64,000 nt of DNA from DASVBE01 sp963770375 (GTDB lineage Bacteria; Actinomycetota; Actinomycetes; Streptosporangiales; Streptosporangiaceae): positions 124,001 to 188,000 of the forward strand of contig CAVYPM010000016.1 of assembly GCA_963770375.1 (NCBI GenBank), written 5' to 3'. The notes beneath the pieces are model-generated. The model made no database searches, was not told where the DNA came from, and saw only the letters and a program-made list of their open reading frames with translations. A program made the position numbers and the translations under genes. Position 1 is the stretch's first letter. Every line of letters starts with the position of its first letter. Shown here one piece after another: positions 55,741 to 64,000 of this stretch.

Positions 55741-56577
55741 ATGCCCGATCTTGAACTGTCCTGGCACGCCGCCACGATCATCGCCGGCTGCCTGGCCCTG
55801 GCCGTACCGTCACTGCGCCGCTCCCCCAACCGGTTCCTGGCCGGGTCCGTGCCCTACGCCCAGGAAAGCGCCGTCATCCTGGGCCTGTTCGCGCTCTGGC
55901 AGTACGCCGGGTCGTTCGCCGTGATGGGCCCGGACGGCGCGCTCGGCCGGGCGCAGTGGATCTGGCACGCCGAGCGGGTCGCCCACCTGCCCAGCGAGAC
56001 CACCGTGCAGGCGTTCTTCCTGCCGCACCCGCTGATCGTGCAGCTCTTCAACTACTACTACGCGTCGCTGCACTTCCCGGTGCTGGTCGGCACGATGATC
56101 TGGCTGTTCGTCCGGCACCGGGACAGATACGCCGCGGGGCGCACCACGCTGGTCGCGCTGACCGCGGCCTGCCTGGTGATCCAGCTGATCCCGGTGGCAC
56201 CGCCGCGGATGCTGCCCAGCAGCGGCATGGTGGACACGGCCATCGAGTACGGCCAGTCGGTGTACAGCGCCACCGCCGGGTTCAACCCGGATCAGCTGTC
56301 GGCCATGCCGTCGGTGCACGTCGGCTGGGCGGTGCTGGTCGCGATCCTGATCATCGGGGCGGCGCGGACCCGGTGGCGGTGGCTGTGGCTGCTCTACCCC
56401 GCGGCCACCACGCTGATCGTCGCGGTGACCGCCAATCATTTCTGGGCCGACGGGATTGTCGCTGCCGCAGTGCTGCTGGCGGTGCTGGCCGTGCAGCATC
56501 TCGTTACGAAATTGCGACGCGATACTCCCCGATATGAGGCTATTGCGGAGAAGGTGGACGTGGCATCATCTCGCTAA
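55741..56577 (+). CDS. PAP2/inositolphosphotransferase (Aur1/Ipt1-like) membrane enzyme
   Basis: 278 residues with about six membrane segments. It has the core motifs of the Aur1/Ipt1-like PAP2 branch: NYYYASLHFPVLVG, then FNPDQLSAMPSVHVGWAVLV with the first catalytic His, and ANHFWADGIVAAAVLL with the second His and Asp. Such enzymes move inositol-phosphate or phosphate groups between lipids at the membrane. The start ATG at 55741 has only a weak ribosome site. It is followed 29 bases later by the APC permease gene. Confidence 0.87.
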   Translation: MPDLELSWHAATIIAGCLALAVPSLRRSPNRFLAGSVPYAQESAVILGLFALWQYAGSFAVMGPDGALGRAQWIWHAERVAHLPSETTVQAFFLPHPLIVQLFNYYYASLHFPVLVGTMIWLFVRHRDRYAAGRTTLVALTAACLVIQLIPVAPPRMLPSSGMVDTAIEYGQSVYSATAGFNPDQLSAMPSVHVGWAVLVAILIIGAARTRWRWLWLLYPAATTLIVAVTANHFWADGIVAAAVLLAVLAVQHLVTKLRRDTPRYEAIAEKVDVASSR

Positions 56578-56606
56578 CACTGATCGGGTAACTCCCGGAG
56601 GCAGCA

Positions 56607-58070
56607 ATGGCCGCAGAAGCAACTACAGGCACGTCCGTAGGGCTGCGCCGGAACGCGATCGGGCTGCGGGAGGTGCTGTTCCAGAGCATCACCGACATGG
56701 CCCCCGGCGCGGCCATCGCGGCGTCGATCCCGGCCGGGGTCGCGTTCGCCGGAGGATCGCTGCCGCTGGCGGTGGTGTTCGCGATGGTCGCCTGCTTGTT
56801 CTGCGCCAGCAGCATCGGCCTGCTGGCCCGCGAGATGCCTTCCGCGGGCTCGATGGCCACCTACGCCGCGCGCGGCCTGCACCCGTCCGTCGGGTTCCTG
56901 GTGGCCTGGGGATACGCGCTGGTCGGCCTGCTGATCCCGCCGCTGGTGCTGTTCCAGCTCGGCTTCACCACGGCGGCCACGCTGGCCGCCGAGTTCAAGG
57001 GCTACCCGGCTGACCTATGGTGGCCGTGGGCCCTGGCCGGCGCGGCGATCGTGCTGCTGGCCGGGCTGTTCGGGGTCCGGGTCTCGGCCCGGCTCGGCAC
57101 GATCCTGGGCGTGTTCGAGATCGGGGTGTTCCTGGTCCTCGCCGTGTTCCTGGTGATCCACGCGGGCAGTAACAACACGCTGTCGGTGTTTACCACGAAA
57201 TACACGCCGAGCACTTCGGCAGGAATCTCCGGCGTCATCGCGGGCTCGGTTTACACAATTCTCGCGTTCGGCGGATTTGAGGGCGCCGCACCACTGGCCG
57301 AGGAAACCAGGAACCCGCGCCGCACTATTCAGCGGGCCGTGCTTCTGGCCACCCTGCTGATCGGCGCGCTGTACGTGTTCACCACCTACGCGGTCGACGT
57401 CGCCTTCGGGCCCAGCAAGTTCGTGAACTTCACCACCGGCACCGGCGCCGCCTCGTGGGAGGGCCTGGCCCGGTCGCTGTACGGCATCTTCTGGCTGTTC
57501 GTGTTCCTGGCCATCGTCAACTCGACCATCGCCAACGCCAACGCCGGGGTGAACGTGTCCAGCCGGACCGTGTTCGCGATGGGCCGGGTCGGCGCGTTCC
57601 CGCGGTTCCTGGCCCAGGTCAGCGGCAAGCACCGGGCCCCGGTCGCGGCCATCTGGCTGGGCACCGTGGTGACCGTGGCGGTGCTCCTGGGTCTTGGCCT
57701 GGGCTACGACCCGGTGACCGGGTTCATCATGGTGGCCACCGCGCTGGTCATCGTGATCGCCGCGGTCTACATCCTGATGAACGCGGCCTGCATCGGCTAC
57801 TTCGCCCGCAGGGGCCGGAAGTTCAACATCTTCTTTCACCTGATCATCCCGCTGCTCGGCATCGCCGCGTTCATCCCGGCCTGGCTGACCTCGGCGGGCA
57901 TCGACGTGTTCTTCTTCGTGGTGCCGCTGGCCCCGCCGTACTCCTACATGGGCCCGGGCGTGGCCGGGTTCATGCTGGTCGGCGTGATCTGGCTGATCGT
58001 GCTCTACGTCAAGGCGCCGCAGCGGGTCGTCGACGTCGGCCTGGTCCACCTGGACACCGAGGAGGAGTAG
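56607..58070 (+). CDS. APC superfamily amino-acid/polyamine permease
   Basis: 487 residues, ATG behind GGAGG. Twelve or so hydrophobic segments start with the APC pattern: VLFQSITDMAPGAAIAASIPAGVAFAGGSLPLAVVFAMVACLFCA, SAGSMATYAARGLHPSVGFLVAWGY. The sixth segment reads AGSVYTILAFGGFEGAAPLAEETRNPRRTIQRAVLLATLLIG, with the conserved FGGFE. It is a cytoplasmic membrane importer or exchanger; the substrate cannot be told. The stop is followed by a strong hairpin. Confidence 0.92.
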   Translation: MAAEATTGTSVGLRRNAIGLREVLFQSITDMAPGAAIAASIPAGVAFAGGSLPLAVVFAMVACLFCASSIGLLAREMPSAGSMATYAARGLHPSVGFLVAWGYALVGLLIPPLVLFQLGFTTAATLAAEFKGYPADLWWPWALAGAAIVLLAGLFGVRVSARLGTILGVFEIGVFLVLAVFLVIHAGSNNTLSVFTTKYTPSTSAGISGVIAGSVYTILAFGGFEGAAPLAEETRNPRRTIQRAVLLATLLIGALYVFTTYAVDVAFGPSKFVNFTTGTGAASWEGLARSLYGIFWLFVFLAIVNSTIANANAGVNVSSRTVFAMGRVGAFPRFLAQVSGKHRAPVAAIWLGTVVTVAVLLGLGLGYDPVTGFIMVATALVIVIAAVYILMNAACIGYFARRGRKFNIFFHLIIPLLGIAAFIPAWLTSAGIDVFFFVVPLAPPYSYMGPGVAGFMLVGVIWLIVLYVKAPQRVVDVGLVHLDTEEE

Positions 58071-58084
58071 CGCCGCACCCTCCC

Positions 58085-58120
58085 GCGACCGGCCCCGGGC
58101 GTCACGCCCGGGGCCGTCGC
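58085..58120. terminator. Bidirectional terminator hairpin between convergent genes
   Basis: GGCCCCGGGCG (58091-58101) and CGCCCGGGGCC (58105-58115) form an 11-bp stem with loop TCA, extended by GCGAC/GTCGC outside a one-base bulge. It lies 15 bases after the APC permease stop. The loop is also the stop codon of the minus-strand winged-helix gene. It would end transcripts from both sides. Confidence 0.82.
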
Positions 58121-59165
58121 AGGCCCAGGTAGTCCAGCACCGCGTCCGCGTCGGCGGCCAGCACGGCCTCGTCGGCCTCCCCCAGCGGCGCGAACGGGGC
58201 CAGCCTGATCTTGCCCGCGGCCAGCGACCAGGTCGCCACGGCCGGCCGTTCACCAGCGCGAACGGCCGGAAGATGCCGTTGCTGGTGACGATGCCCTTCG
58301 TGGAGCCGAGCACGAACGACCGGTCCGCCCAGCCGTGCAGCAGCGGGTCGAACGGCCCGTGCAGCCGCGGCGGCGGCAGGCCCGCGTCCGGCCCATCCGC
58401 GCCGGCCAGGCTGGCCAGGCCGTCGTCCCGGCCGGCCAGCAGCCCGGAAACCGCGGAAAGCCCGCGCCGCGCGTCACCCAGGGACAGCCCGGACCACTTC
58501 GCCAGGTCCCGGTCATCAGCCGGGCCGTGCCCGGCCAGGTACCGGCGGGCCAGCTCGGCCAGCATCACCTCGCGGTCCGGCAGCCGCGGCGGCGCGCCCA
58601 GCCAGTCCCTGGTCAGCACGTAGGCGTGATCGGCACCCACCATCGGCCCGCGGACGATCAGCCCGCGCAGCGTGGCCGCCAGCAGGATGTGCACGTGCGC
58701 CTGGCCCTCGGTGCGCACCCCGATCCGCTCGACCCGCTCGCGCAGCTGGGCCCGGGTCATCGGCCCGCCGGCCAGCGCGGCCACCACCTCGGCCACGGCC
58801 CGCTCGGCGTCGTCCGGCGGGACCTTCTCCTGGGCCAGCCGCCGCGTGCTGGCCGCGGCCAGCGGCGGGGTGGTCAGCGCGTGCAGCCACCAGTAGTCCT
58901 CGGCGCAGACCAGGTGGAGGGTTCCGCGGCAGAAGGTGGAAACCAGCACCGACCGGTCCACCGACAGCGCCTGGTCCACCGCGGCGGCGGTCAGCCCGGT
59001 GGACCGGGCCCGCACCGACAGCCGGAAGCCGCGCGGGTCCTGGCCCTGCACCGCGAGCAGGTGGCGGACCACACTGGTCACCGCGGTGGCGGGCGGCCCG
59101 GTCAGCAGCTGGGCGCGGCACCGCTCCGCGGTCAGACCCGTCAGGCCCGCACCGGAAGCGGTCAC
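58102..59165 (-). CDS. Winged-helix DNA-binding domain protein (HTH_42/AlkX-type), one frame break
   Basis: GTG at 59165 overlaps the aldo/keto reductase stop. The family is recognised from HLLAVQGQDPRGFRLSVRARSTGL, DRSVLVSTFCRGTLHLVCAEDYWWLHAL, ELARRYLAGHGPADDRDLAKWSGL, DPLLHGWADRSFVL and GIFRPFALVNGR. Near 58241-58244 a base appears to be missing. The other frame supplies the expected end (VATWSLAAGKIRLAPFAPLGE ... AVLDYLGL) to TGA at 58102-58104. Repaired length is about 354 residues. Members resemble DNA-repair glycosylase-type winged-helix proteins, including those that unhook interstrand crosslinks (AlkX, YcaQ, AlkZ). This is the only break in the window that looks like a loss rather than a gain. 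Confidence 0.75.
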
Positions 59166-60196
59166 CGTCGTGAGCTCGCCTCGCTCCCCCGGTTCCGTAT
59201 CCCTGAAGATTTTTCACTGTCCAGCGACGCCATGCCCGCGTCGTCGTAACGGTGCCCGGCCACCTGCGACGGCTCGGCGGCCGCGGCCAGCGCGGCCTGC
59301 TCGTCCGGGGACAGCTGCAGCTCCAGCGCGCCCAGGACCTCGGCCAGGCGGCTGGCCCGGGTGGTGCCGATCAGCGGGATGATGTCCTCGCCGCGGGACA
59401 GCACCCAGGCGAACGCGAGCTGCGGCAGCGTCACCCCGGCGGCCCGGGCGAACTGCTCGAGCCCGGCCGCCAGCTCGAGGTTGCGCTGCAGGTTCTGACC
59501 CTGGAACCGGGGGAACCGGCGCGGCCGCGGGTCATCATCGGGCAGCTGCCGGGCCGCGGCGGAGAGCAGGCCGCGGGACAGCACGCCGTAGGCGGTCACG
59601 CTGACCCCGAGCTCCCGGGCGGCGGGCAGGATCTCGGCCTCGGGACCGCGGCTGAGCAGCGAGTACTCGATCTGCAGCGCGCTGACCGGGTGCACGGCGT
59701 GCGCCCGGCGCAGGGTGTCCGCGCCGACCTCGGACAGGCCCAGGCAGCGGACGTAGCCGGCCTGGATCAGCTCGGCGATCGCGCCGACGGTCTCCTCGAT
59801 GGGCACGTCCGGGTCCAGCCGGGCCGGCTGGTACAGATCGACGTAGCTGGTGCCCAGCCGGGTGAGCGTGTAGGCCAGCGCGGTCTTGACCGCGGCCGGC
59901 CGGGCGTCGTACCCGACGAAGGCACCGGCCGGGTCCCGCTGCGCGCCGAACTTGACCGCGATGAAGGCCCGCTCCCGGTCGCCGCCCGTCAGGGCGTCGC
60001 GGAGCAGCAGCTCGTTATGACCCATGCCGTAGAAGTCGCCGGTGTCCAGCAGGGTGATCCCGGCGTCCAGCGCCGACCTGATGGTCAGGAGGCTGCGGGT
60101 CTCGTCGGCCGGCCCGTACACGCCGGACATGGCCATCAGCCCGAGGCCGGCCCGGGAAACCAGCGGCCCGCCGCGGCCGAGGGGAACCTGCTGCAT
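59162..60196 (-). CDS. Aldo/keto reductase
   Basis: 344 residues from ATG at 60196, with GGAGGAG directly upstream; a TTG four codons earlier is disfavoured. AKR features: LGLMAMSGVYGP, ITLLDTGDFYGMGHNELLL with catalytic Asp and Tyr, IAVKFGAQRD with the Lys, SYVDLYQPARLDPDVPIEETVGAIAELIQAGYVRCLGLSEVG (usual HR replaced by QPAR-type), LQIEYSLLSRGPE, and IPLIGTTRASRLAEVLGALE for NADPH binding. It reduces aldehydes or ketones. The ~25 residues after the core are polar. Confidence 0.92.
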   Translation of the reverse strand: MQQVPLGRGGPLVSRAGLGLMAMSGVYGPADETRSLLTIRSALDAGITLLDTGDFYGMGHNELLLRDALTGGDRERAFIAVKFGAQRDPAGAFVGYDARPAAVKTALAYTLTRLGTSYVDLYQPARLDPDVPIEETVGAIAELIQAGYVRCLGLSEVGADTLRRAHAVHPVSALQIEYSLLSRGPEAEILPAARELGVSVTAYGVLSRGLLSAAARQLPDDDPRPRRFPRFQGQNLQRNLELAAGLEQFARAAGVTLPQLAFAWVLSRGEDIIPLIGTTRASRLAEVLGALELQLSPDEQAALAAAAEPSQVAGHRYDDAGMASLDSEKSSGIRNRGSEASSRR

Positions 60197-60252
60197 CCGC
60201 TCCTCCAATCCAGTCGGCTTCCTGGGCTGGGGCGCACCGCGCGCCGGGTCCG

Positions 60253-61971
60253 TCAGTCGCGCTGGTAGACCGCATCCCCTTGCACGTATGTTGCCAGCAC
60301 CCGGGTCGAGCCGAGATCACCGGGAGGGTGCGCGAACGGGTCGCGCTCCAGCACGACCAGGTCCGCCAGCATGCCGGGCTCGATGGCGCCGGTGCCGCCG
60401 TCGCCGTCGAGGTGGTTCACATACGCCGAGCCGGCCGTGTAGGCGGCCAGCGCCTCGGCCAGCTCCAGGCCCTGGGCGGGCAGGAACGGCTCGGCCTCCG
60501 CGCCCACGGCGCCGGGCAGCGAACGGTTCACCGCGACGTGCACGGCGCGCATCGGGTTCGCGCTGCTCACCGCCCAGTCGCTGCCCGCGGCCAGGCGGGC
60601 TCCGGACCGGAGCAGGTCGCCGAAGAGGTACTGCCGCTCGGCTCGCTCCGGGCCCAGGAACGGGATCGTCAGCTCGTCCATCTGCGGCTCGTGCGCCGCC
60701 CACAGCGCCTGGATGTTCGCGGTCACGCCGAGCGCCGCGAACCGGGGCACGTCCGCCGGGTGCATGACCTGCAGGTGGGCGATGTGGTGCCGGCCCCCGC
60801 TGGGCCCGTTCGCGGTGCGGGCGGCCTGCACGGCGTCCAGCGCCTCGCGCACCGCCCGGTCGCCGATGGCGTGCAGGTGCACCTGGAAACCGGCCGCGTC
60901 CAGCCGGGTGACCTGCTCGCGCAGCACGTCCGGCGGCACGTAGGACAGCCCGCGCTCGCCGGCCTGGCAGCCGCACGAGTCCAGGTACTCCTCGATCATC
61001 CCGGCGGTGAAGTTCTCCGCCACCCCGTCCTGCATGATCTTCACGGTGCCGGCCGTGAACCGCCCGGCCTGGCCCTCCTCGCGGCGGGCCAGCAGCTCGT
61101 CGAACTGGTCGCCGCCGCGGTGCCGGTCCCACCACAGCGCGCCGCGGACCCGGGCGGTGAGCTTCCCGGCCTGCGCCGCGGCCAGGTACGCCGGCAGCGG
61201 GTCGGGGTTGCCGAGGTAGTCGCCCACGATCGCGTCCTGCCACGCGGTGATCCCGCGCTCGTGCAGGTGCTGCTGGGCCAGCAGCAGCCCCTGCACCTTC
61301 TCCTCCAGGCTGGCCGCCGGGACGTGCCGGCCGACCAGCGTGGCGGCGCCCTCGTGCAGCGTGCCCTGCGGGCCGCCGTCTGCCTCGCGCTCGATCCGGC
61401 CGTCCGGCGGGTCGGGCGTGCCCGGGCCGATCCCGGCCAGCTCCAGCGCCCGGGTGTTCGCCCAGGCGCCGTGCACGTCCCTGTTCACCAGGAACGCGGG
61501 CCGCCCGCCGGTGTGCTGGTCGAGCAGCTGCCGGCTGGGCGTGCCGCTGGCGAACCACTCCATCCGCCAGCCGCTGCCCGCGATCCACTCCGCGTCCGGG
61601 TGCCCGGCGATGTACCGGGCGATCCGGGCCAGCGCCTCGTCCAGGGACTGCGCGCCGATCAGGTTGCAGCGCACCATCGTCAGCCCGGCGAACGCGGGGT
61701 GCGCGTGCGCGTCCTGGAAACCCGGCAGCAGCGCCCGGCCGTTCAGGTCGACGACCTCGCAGCCGGGCCCGGCCGCGTCCCTGACGTCGCGGTCGCCGTG
61801 GGCGCCGACAGCCACGACCCGCCCCCCGCGGACCGCGACCGCGGCGCCGCCGTTCTTGCTGGCTTCCGCGCCGCCGGCCGGAACGAGCCGCCGGCCGGTG
61901 GCGTCCGGGGTGTACACCGCACCCCCGGTGAAGAGCAGGCTGCCTGCCCGGTCGGCGGAACCAGCCGCCAT
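60253..61971 (-). CDS. YtcJ-like amidohydrolase (Amidohydro_3)
   Basis: 572 residues from ATG at 61971 (MAAGSADRAGSLLFTGG), six bases past the DUF4193 stop. Features: LNGRALLPGFQDAHAHPAFAGLTM (HxH), AEWIAGSGWRMEWF, GTVKIMQDGVAENFTAGM (lysine), FQVHLHAIGDRAVREALDAV, HHIAHLQVMHPADVPRFAALGVTANIQALWAA and LAAGSDWAVSSANPMRAVH. This is the N-substituted formamide deformylase/YtcJ group, which hydrolyses exocyclic amides or formamides. The substrate is unknown. It shares a transcription direction with DUF4193 upstream. Confidence 0.9.
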   Translation of the reverse strand: MAAGSADRAGSLLFTGGAVYTPDATGRRLVPAGGAEASKNGGAAVAVRGGRVVAVGAHGDRDVRDAAGPGCEVVDLNGRALLPGFQDAHAHPAFAGLTMVRCNLIGAQSLDEALARIARYIAGHPDAEWIAGSGWRMEWFASGTPSRQLLDQHTGGRPAFLVNRDVHGAWANTRALELAGIGPGTPDPPDGRIEREADGGPQGTLHEGAATLVGRHVPAASLEEKVQGLLLAQQHLHERGITAWQDAIVGDYLGNPDPLPAYLAAAQAGKLTARVRGALWWDRHRGGDQFDELLARREEGQAGRFTAGTVKIMQDGVAENFTAGMIEEYLDSCGCQAGERGLSYVPPDVLREQVTRLDAAGFQVHLHAIGDRAVREALDAVQAARTANGPSGGRHHIAHLQVMHPADVPRFAALGVTANIQALWAAHEPQMDELTIPFLGPERAERQYLFGDLLRSGARLAAGSDWAVSSANPMRAVHVAVNRSLPGAVGAEAEPFLPAQGLELAEALAAYTAGSAYVNHLDGDGGTGAIEPGMLADLVVLERDPFAHPPGDLGSTRVLATYVQGDAVYQRD

Positions 61972-61976
61972 GCTGG

Positions 61977-62276
61977 TCAGGCCGCGCACTCGCGGCAGAC
62001 CAGCTGGCTGCCCTTGGTCTCGGCGAGCTGGCTGCGGTGATGCACCAGGAAACAGCTCGAGCAGGTGAACTCGTCGGCCTGCCGCGGGATCACGCGGAAC
62101 GAAAGTTCCTCGTTCGACAGGTCCGCACCCGGAAGCTCCAGCGACTCGGCCACGTCGTCTGGGTCAACGTCGATCGTCGACGACGACTTGTCCATCCGCC
62201 GGGCCTGGAGCTCCTGCAGGCTGTCCTCAGAGAGCTCGTCGTCGGTCTTACGCGGGCTGTCGTAGTCAGTAGCCAT
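61977..62276 (-). CDS. DUF4193 zinc-ribbon protein
   Basis: 99 residues from ATG at 62276 (MATDYDSPRKTDDELSED). The acidic N-terminus and the four-cysteine end (FTCSSCFLVHHRSQLAE ... LVCRECAA) match DUF4193 of actinobacteria, often annotated as a dUTPase-neighbour or RNA-polymerase-associated small protein. GGAGGGG precedes the start. Molecular function is unknown. Near-universal conservation in actinobacteria suggests a housekeeping role. Confidence 0.93.
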   Translation of the reverse strand: MATDYDSPRKTDDELSEDSLQELQARRMDKSSSTIDVDPDDVAESLELPGADLSNEELSFRVIPRQADEFTCSSCFLVHHRSQLAETKGSQLVCRECAA

Positions 62277-62605
62277 CTGGGCCATACCCCTCCATGTCAT
62301 GCGCTTCGTCGCGCGGGTGTAACGCTCGGGAAGCCGCAGTTGTGCCCGATTCCGGCCGCGAATTCTGTCACGGCCGGCCGCAGCTGGCAGCAACTTGGCC
62401 GTACCGGGCCGGCGTGTCGCCGGTTTGCCGCCGATTTCCCGCCGGTTTGCGGCCGGCGGGGGGCCGCCGGGAGCTTTTTAGCGCCCTGGCTGAGCGGCAA
62501 ATTCCCGGCGCGGCAACTTTCCTGATCCTCGCCGCTCACCGGCACCGGTTGCGTATGGTACGAACCGCACAACATGCATGCCGTTCGGACCCGCGGAGAC
62601 GATGG
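62277..62605. other. Divergent intergenic region, 329 bases, with an 11-base direct repeat
   Basis: No gene is seen between DUF4193 (minus) and the pseudokinase (plus). CGCCGGTTTGC occurs at 62418-62428 and 62440-62450, a 22-base period, beside a GC-rich self-complementary patch (62451-62475). TATGGT near 62554 is a -10-like hexamer for the plus-strand gene. The rest shows nothing distinctive. Confidence 0.4.
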
Positions 62606-63940
62606 ATGCCCCAGGTCGCGCCATTGCGCCCCGACGATCCCAAGCGGGTCGGCCGCTACCGGGTCAGCGGCCGGCTGACCGGGACCGCGGGCAGCAGCCT
62701 GGAGTTCCTCGGCCGGGCCGCGGACGGCGACCGGGTCATGATCTCGCTGCTGGCCGCGGAGCGTACCCCGGACGCCGCCGCGCGGGACCGGTTCACCGCT
62801 GAGGCCCGGGCCGCCCGCCGGGTCGCCCCGTTCTGCGCGGCCCGGATCCTGGACGCCGGCCTGGACGGCAGCCATGCCTTCCTGGTCAGCGAGTACATCG
62901 CCGGCCCGCTGCTGACCGAGTTCGTCACCGCGGACGGTCCGCGGTCCGGGCCCGAGCTCGAGGCGCTGGCCACCGGGCTGGCCACCGGCCTGGCCGCGAT
63001 CCACCAGGCGGGCCTGGTGCACGGCTCGTTCGGCCCGGAGCACGTCGCGATGGGCCCGGACGGACCGCGGGTGGTCGGCTTCAGCATCACCCCGCCGTAC
63101 GGCACGGCCACTCCGTCCGCGGACATGCTGGCCTGGGCGCAGACCATCCTGTACGCGGCGACCGGCAAGCCCGTGCCGGACCAGGGCGACCTGGCTGTGC
63201 TGCCCGAGCCGCTGCGCGGCGCGGTGGCCAGCTGCGCGTCGGCCGACCCGTCGGTACGGCCCGCCGCCCGGCAGGTCGTGCTGTGGCTGCTCGGTGAGGA
63301 TGATCCGCCCGCCGGCGTGCTGGCGGAAGGGTCCCGGCGGGCCGCCGGGGCGGGCGTCCGCACCGCGGCCGAGCCGGCCGAGGGCACCCGCCCGCCGGCC
63401 GCCGCGGCCCGGCCGCAGCGGGCCAAGGTCATCGGCTGGGTCGCCGCCGCGGTGCTCTGCGTGCTGGCCATCGTGCTGGCCGTGCACGTGCTCCAGTCGG
63501 CAGGCTCGGACCACGGCTCGACGGTCAAGCCCGCGTCGGCGAACCAGCCAGCCGGGGCGGGCAGCGGGTCCGGGCCGACGTCCTCGCCGTCCGCGAAGCC
63601 GTCAACCGCAATCCCGCACCCGCCGGTGACCCTGCCCGCCGCCGTGGGCGGCAACTGGGCGGGCTCGGTCTCCCAGGGCAGCGGCAACATCACTACCAAC
63701 GTCAGCCTCACCGCGAGCACCCCGAACGGGAAGATCACCTACTCGGGCTCGTCGTTCACCTGCTCGGGCACGCTGAAGCTGCGGTCGGTGTCCGGCCCGG
63801 TGCTGGTGCTGCGGCAGGAGATCGACGCGGGGCCGTGCCTGGGCGGGCTGGTCACGCTGACCCAGAGCGGCGCCGTGCTGAAGTTCAGCTTCCGCGGCGC
63901 GTCGAGCACGGCCACGACGGGGGTCCTGAACCGGGCCTGA
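62606..63940 (+). CDS. Membrane-anchored Ser/Thr protein kinase-like pseudokinase with extracellular domain
   Basis: 444 residues from ATG at 62606, with GGAG eight bases upstream. Residues ~10-230 have the kinase layout (VGRYRVSGRLTGTAGSSLEFLGRAADGDRVMISLL, FLVSEYIAGPLLTEFV), but the catalytic loop HRDxKPxN reads VHGSFGPEHV and DFG reads VGFSI. The Asp base and metal Asp are absent and the VAIK lysine is replaced by MISL, so it should not phosphorylate. A Pro/Ala-rich juxtamembrane part, a TM helix at ~274-296, a Ser/Pro linker, and a ~100-residue extracellular beta-rich domain with two cysteines (FTCSGTL, GPCLGG) follow. Probably a scaffold or sensor. Confidence 0.83.
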   Translation: MPQVAPLRPDDPKRVGRYRVSGRLTGTAGSSLEFLGRAADGDRVMISLLAAERTPDAAARDRFTAEARAARRVAPFCAARILDAGLDGSHAFLVSEYIAGPLLTEFVTADGPRSGPELEALATGLATGLAAIHQAGLVHGSFGPEHVAMGPDGPRVVGFSITPPYGTATPSADMLAWAQTILYAATGKPVPDQGDLAVLPEPLRGAVASCASADPSVRPAARQVVLWLLGEDDPPAGVLAEGSRRAAGAGVRTAAEPAEGTRPPAAAARPQRAKVIGWVAAAVLCVLAIVLAVHVLQSAGSDHGSTVKPASANQPAGAGSGSGPTSSPSAKPSTAIPHPPVTLPAAVGGNWAGSVSQGSGNITTNVSLTASTPNGKITYSGSSFTCSGTLKLRSVSGPVLVLRQEIDAGPCLGGLVTLTQSGAVLKFSFRGASSTATTGVLNRA

Positions 63941-64000
63941 CTATCGATTCAGGGTTACGGTTTGCTGTCAGCGGGCGTCGCGTTCCGGGCGGAGGCTGAC

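Overview
This is a very GC-rich actinobacterial chromosome segment. The evidence is strongly G/C-biased third codon positions, a conservon (cvnABCD), DUF1707, DUF742 and DUF4193 proteins, an ECF42-type sigma factor with its YCII partner, and an imuA-imuB-dnaE2 mutasome. It fits a filamentous actinomycete (Streptosporangiales or Streptomyces-like), but the species cannot be fixed from the sequence. There is no CRISPR array, phage, transposase or integrase. The content is metabolic, regulatory and cell-envelope related.

Layout. 0-4.4 kb: tail of an Lrp/AsnC regulator overlapping a class III aminotransferase, then two tandem duplicated exported proteins with WNGHxW repeats. 4.4-6.1 kb: proS. 6.3-10.2 kb: a benzoate-CoA-ligase-like enzyme coupled to an amidohydrolase, convergent with an aminotransferase. 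10.2-12.8 kb: a fused class II aldolase/PfkB kinase, divergent from a TetR regulator across a clear palindromic operator. 12.9-16.2 kb: YCII protein, ECF42 sigma factor, truncated methyltransferase, MerR-PP2C fusion. 16.2-21.2 kb: a hypothetical protein, GNAT, an arginase-like protein, a PfkB kinase and a DUF2278-LTD protein. 21.3-27.4 kb: the SOS mutasome dnaE2-imuB-imuA behind a textbook LexA-controlled promoter.

28.6-45.1 kb is a catabolic and uptake island. It holds a carboxylesterase with many frame breaks, an SDR, a TudS-like desulfidase with a coupled small protein, SMP-30, a peptide-type binding protein, a Gfo/Idh oxidoreductase and a PuuE-like deacetylase. Divergent from these run an aminotransferase, two cyclic-amidohydrolase-type enzymes and a DppB-DppC-DppDF transporter. 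My inference is uptake and breakdown of a compound joining a cyclic ureide or amide to a sugar-like part, possibly thiolated.

45-64 kb: DoxX, a DUF1707 protein, a small hypothetical, a sulfatase, a CAU-anticodon tRNA with a strong hairpin, the conservon, a lone NMT1-type lipoprotein, an FHA protein, a PAP2-type enzyme, an APC permease, a winged-helix protein and an aldo/keto reductase, a YtcJ-type amidohydrolase, DUF4193 and a membrane pseudokinase.

A caution for any reader: seven genes have broken frames. I located thirteen breaks by following protein continuity; twelve are single extra bases, nearly all a duplicated G or C, and one is a missing base. The protein on both sides stays intact, so most are probably assembly errors rather than true gene decay.
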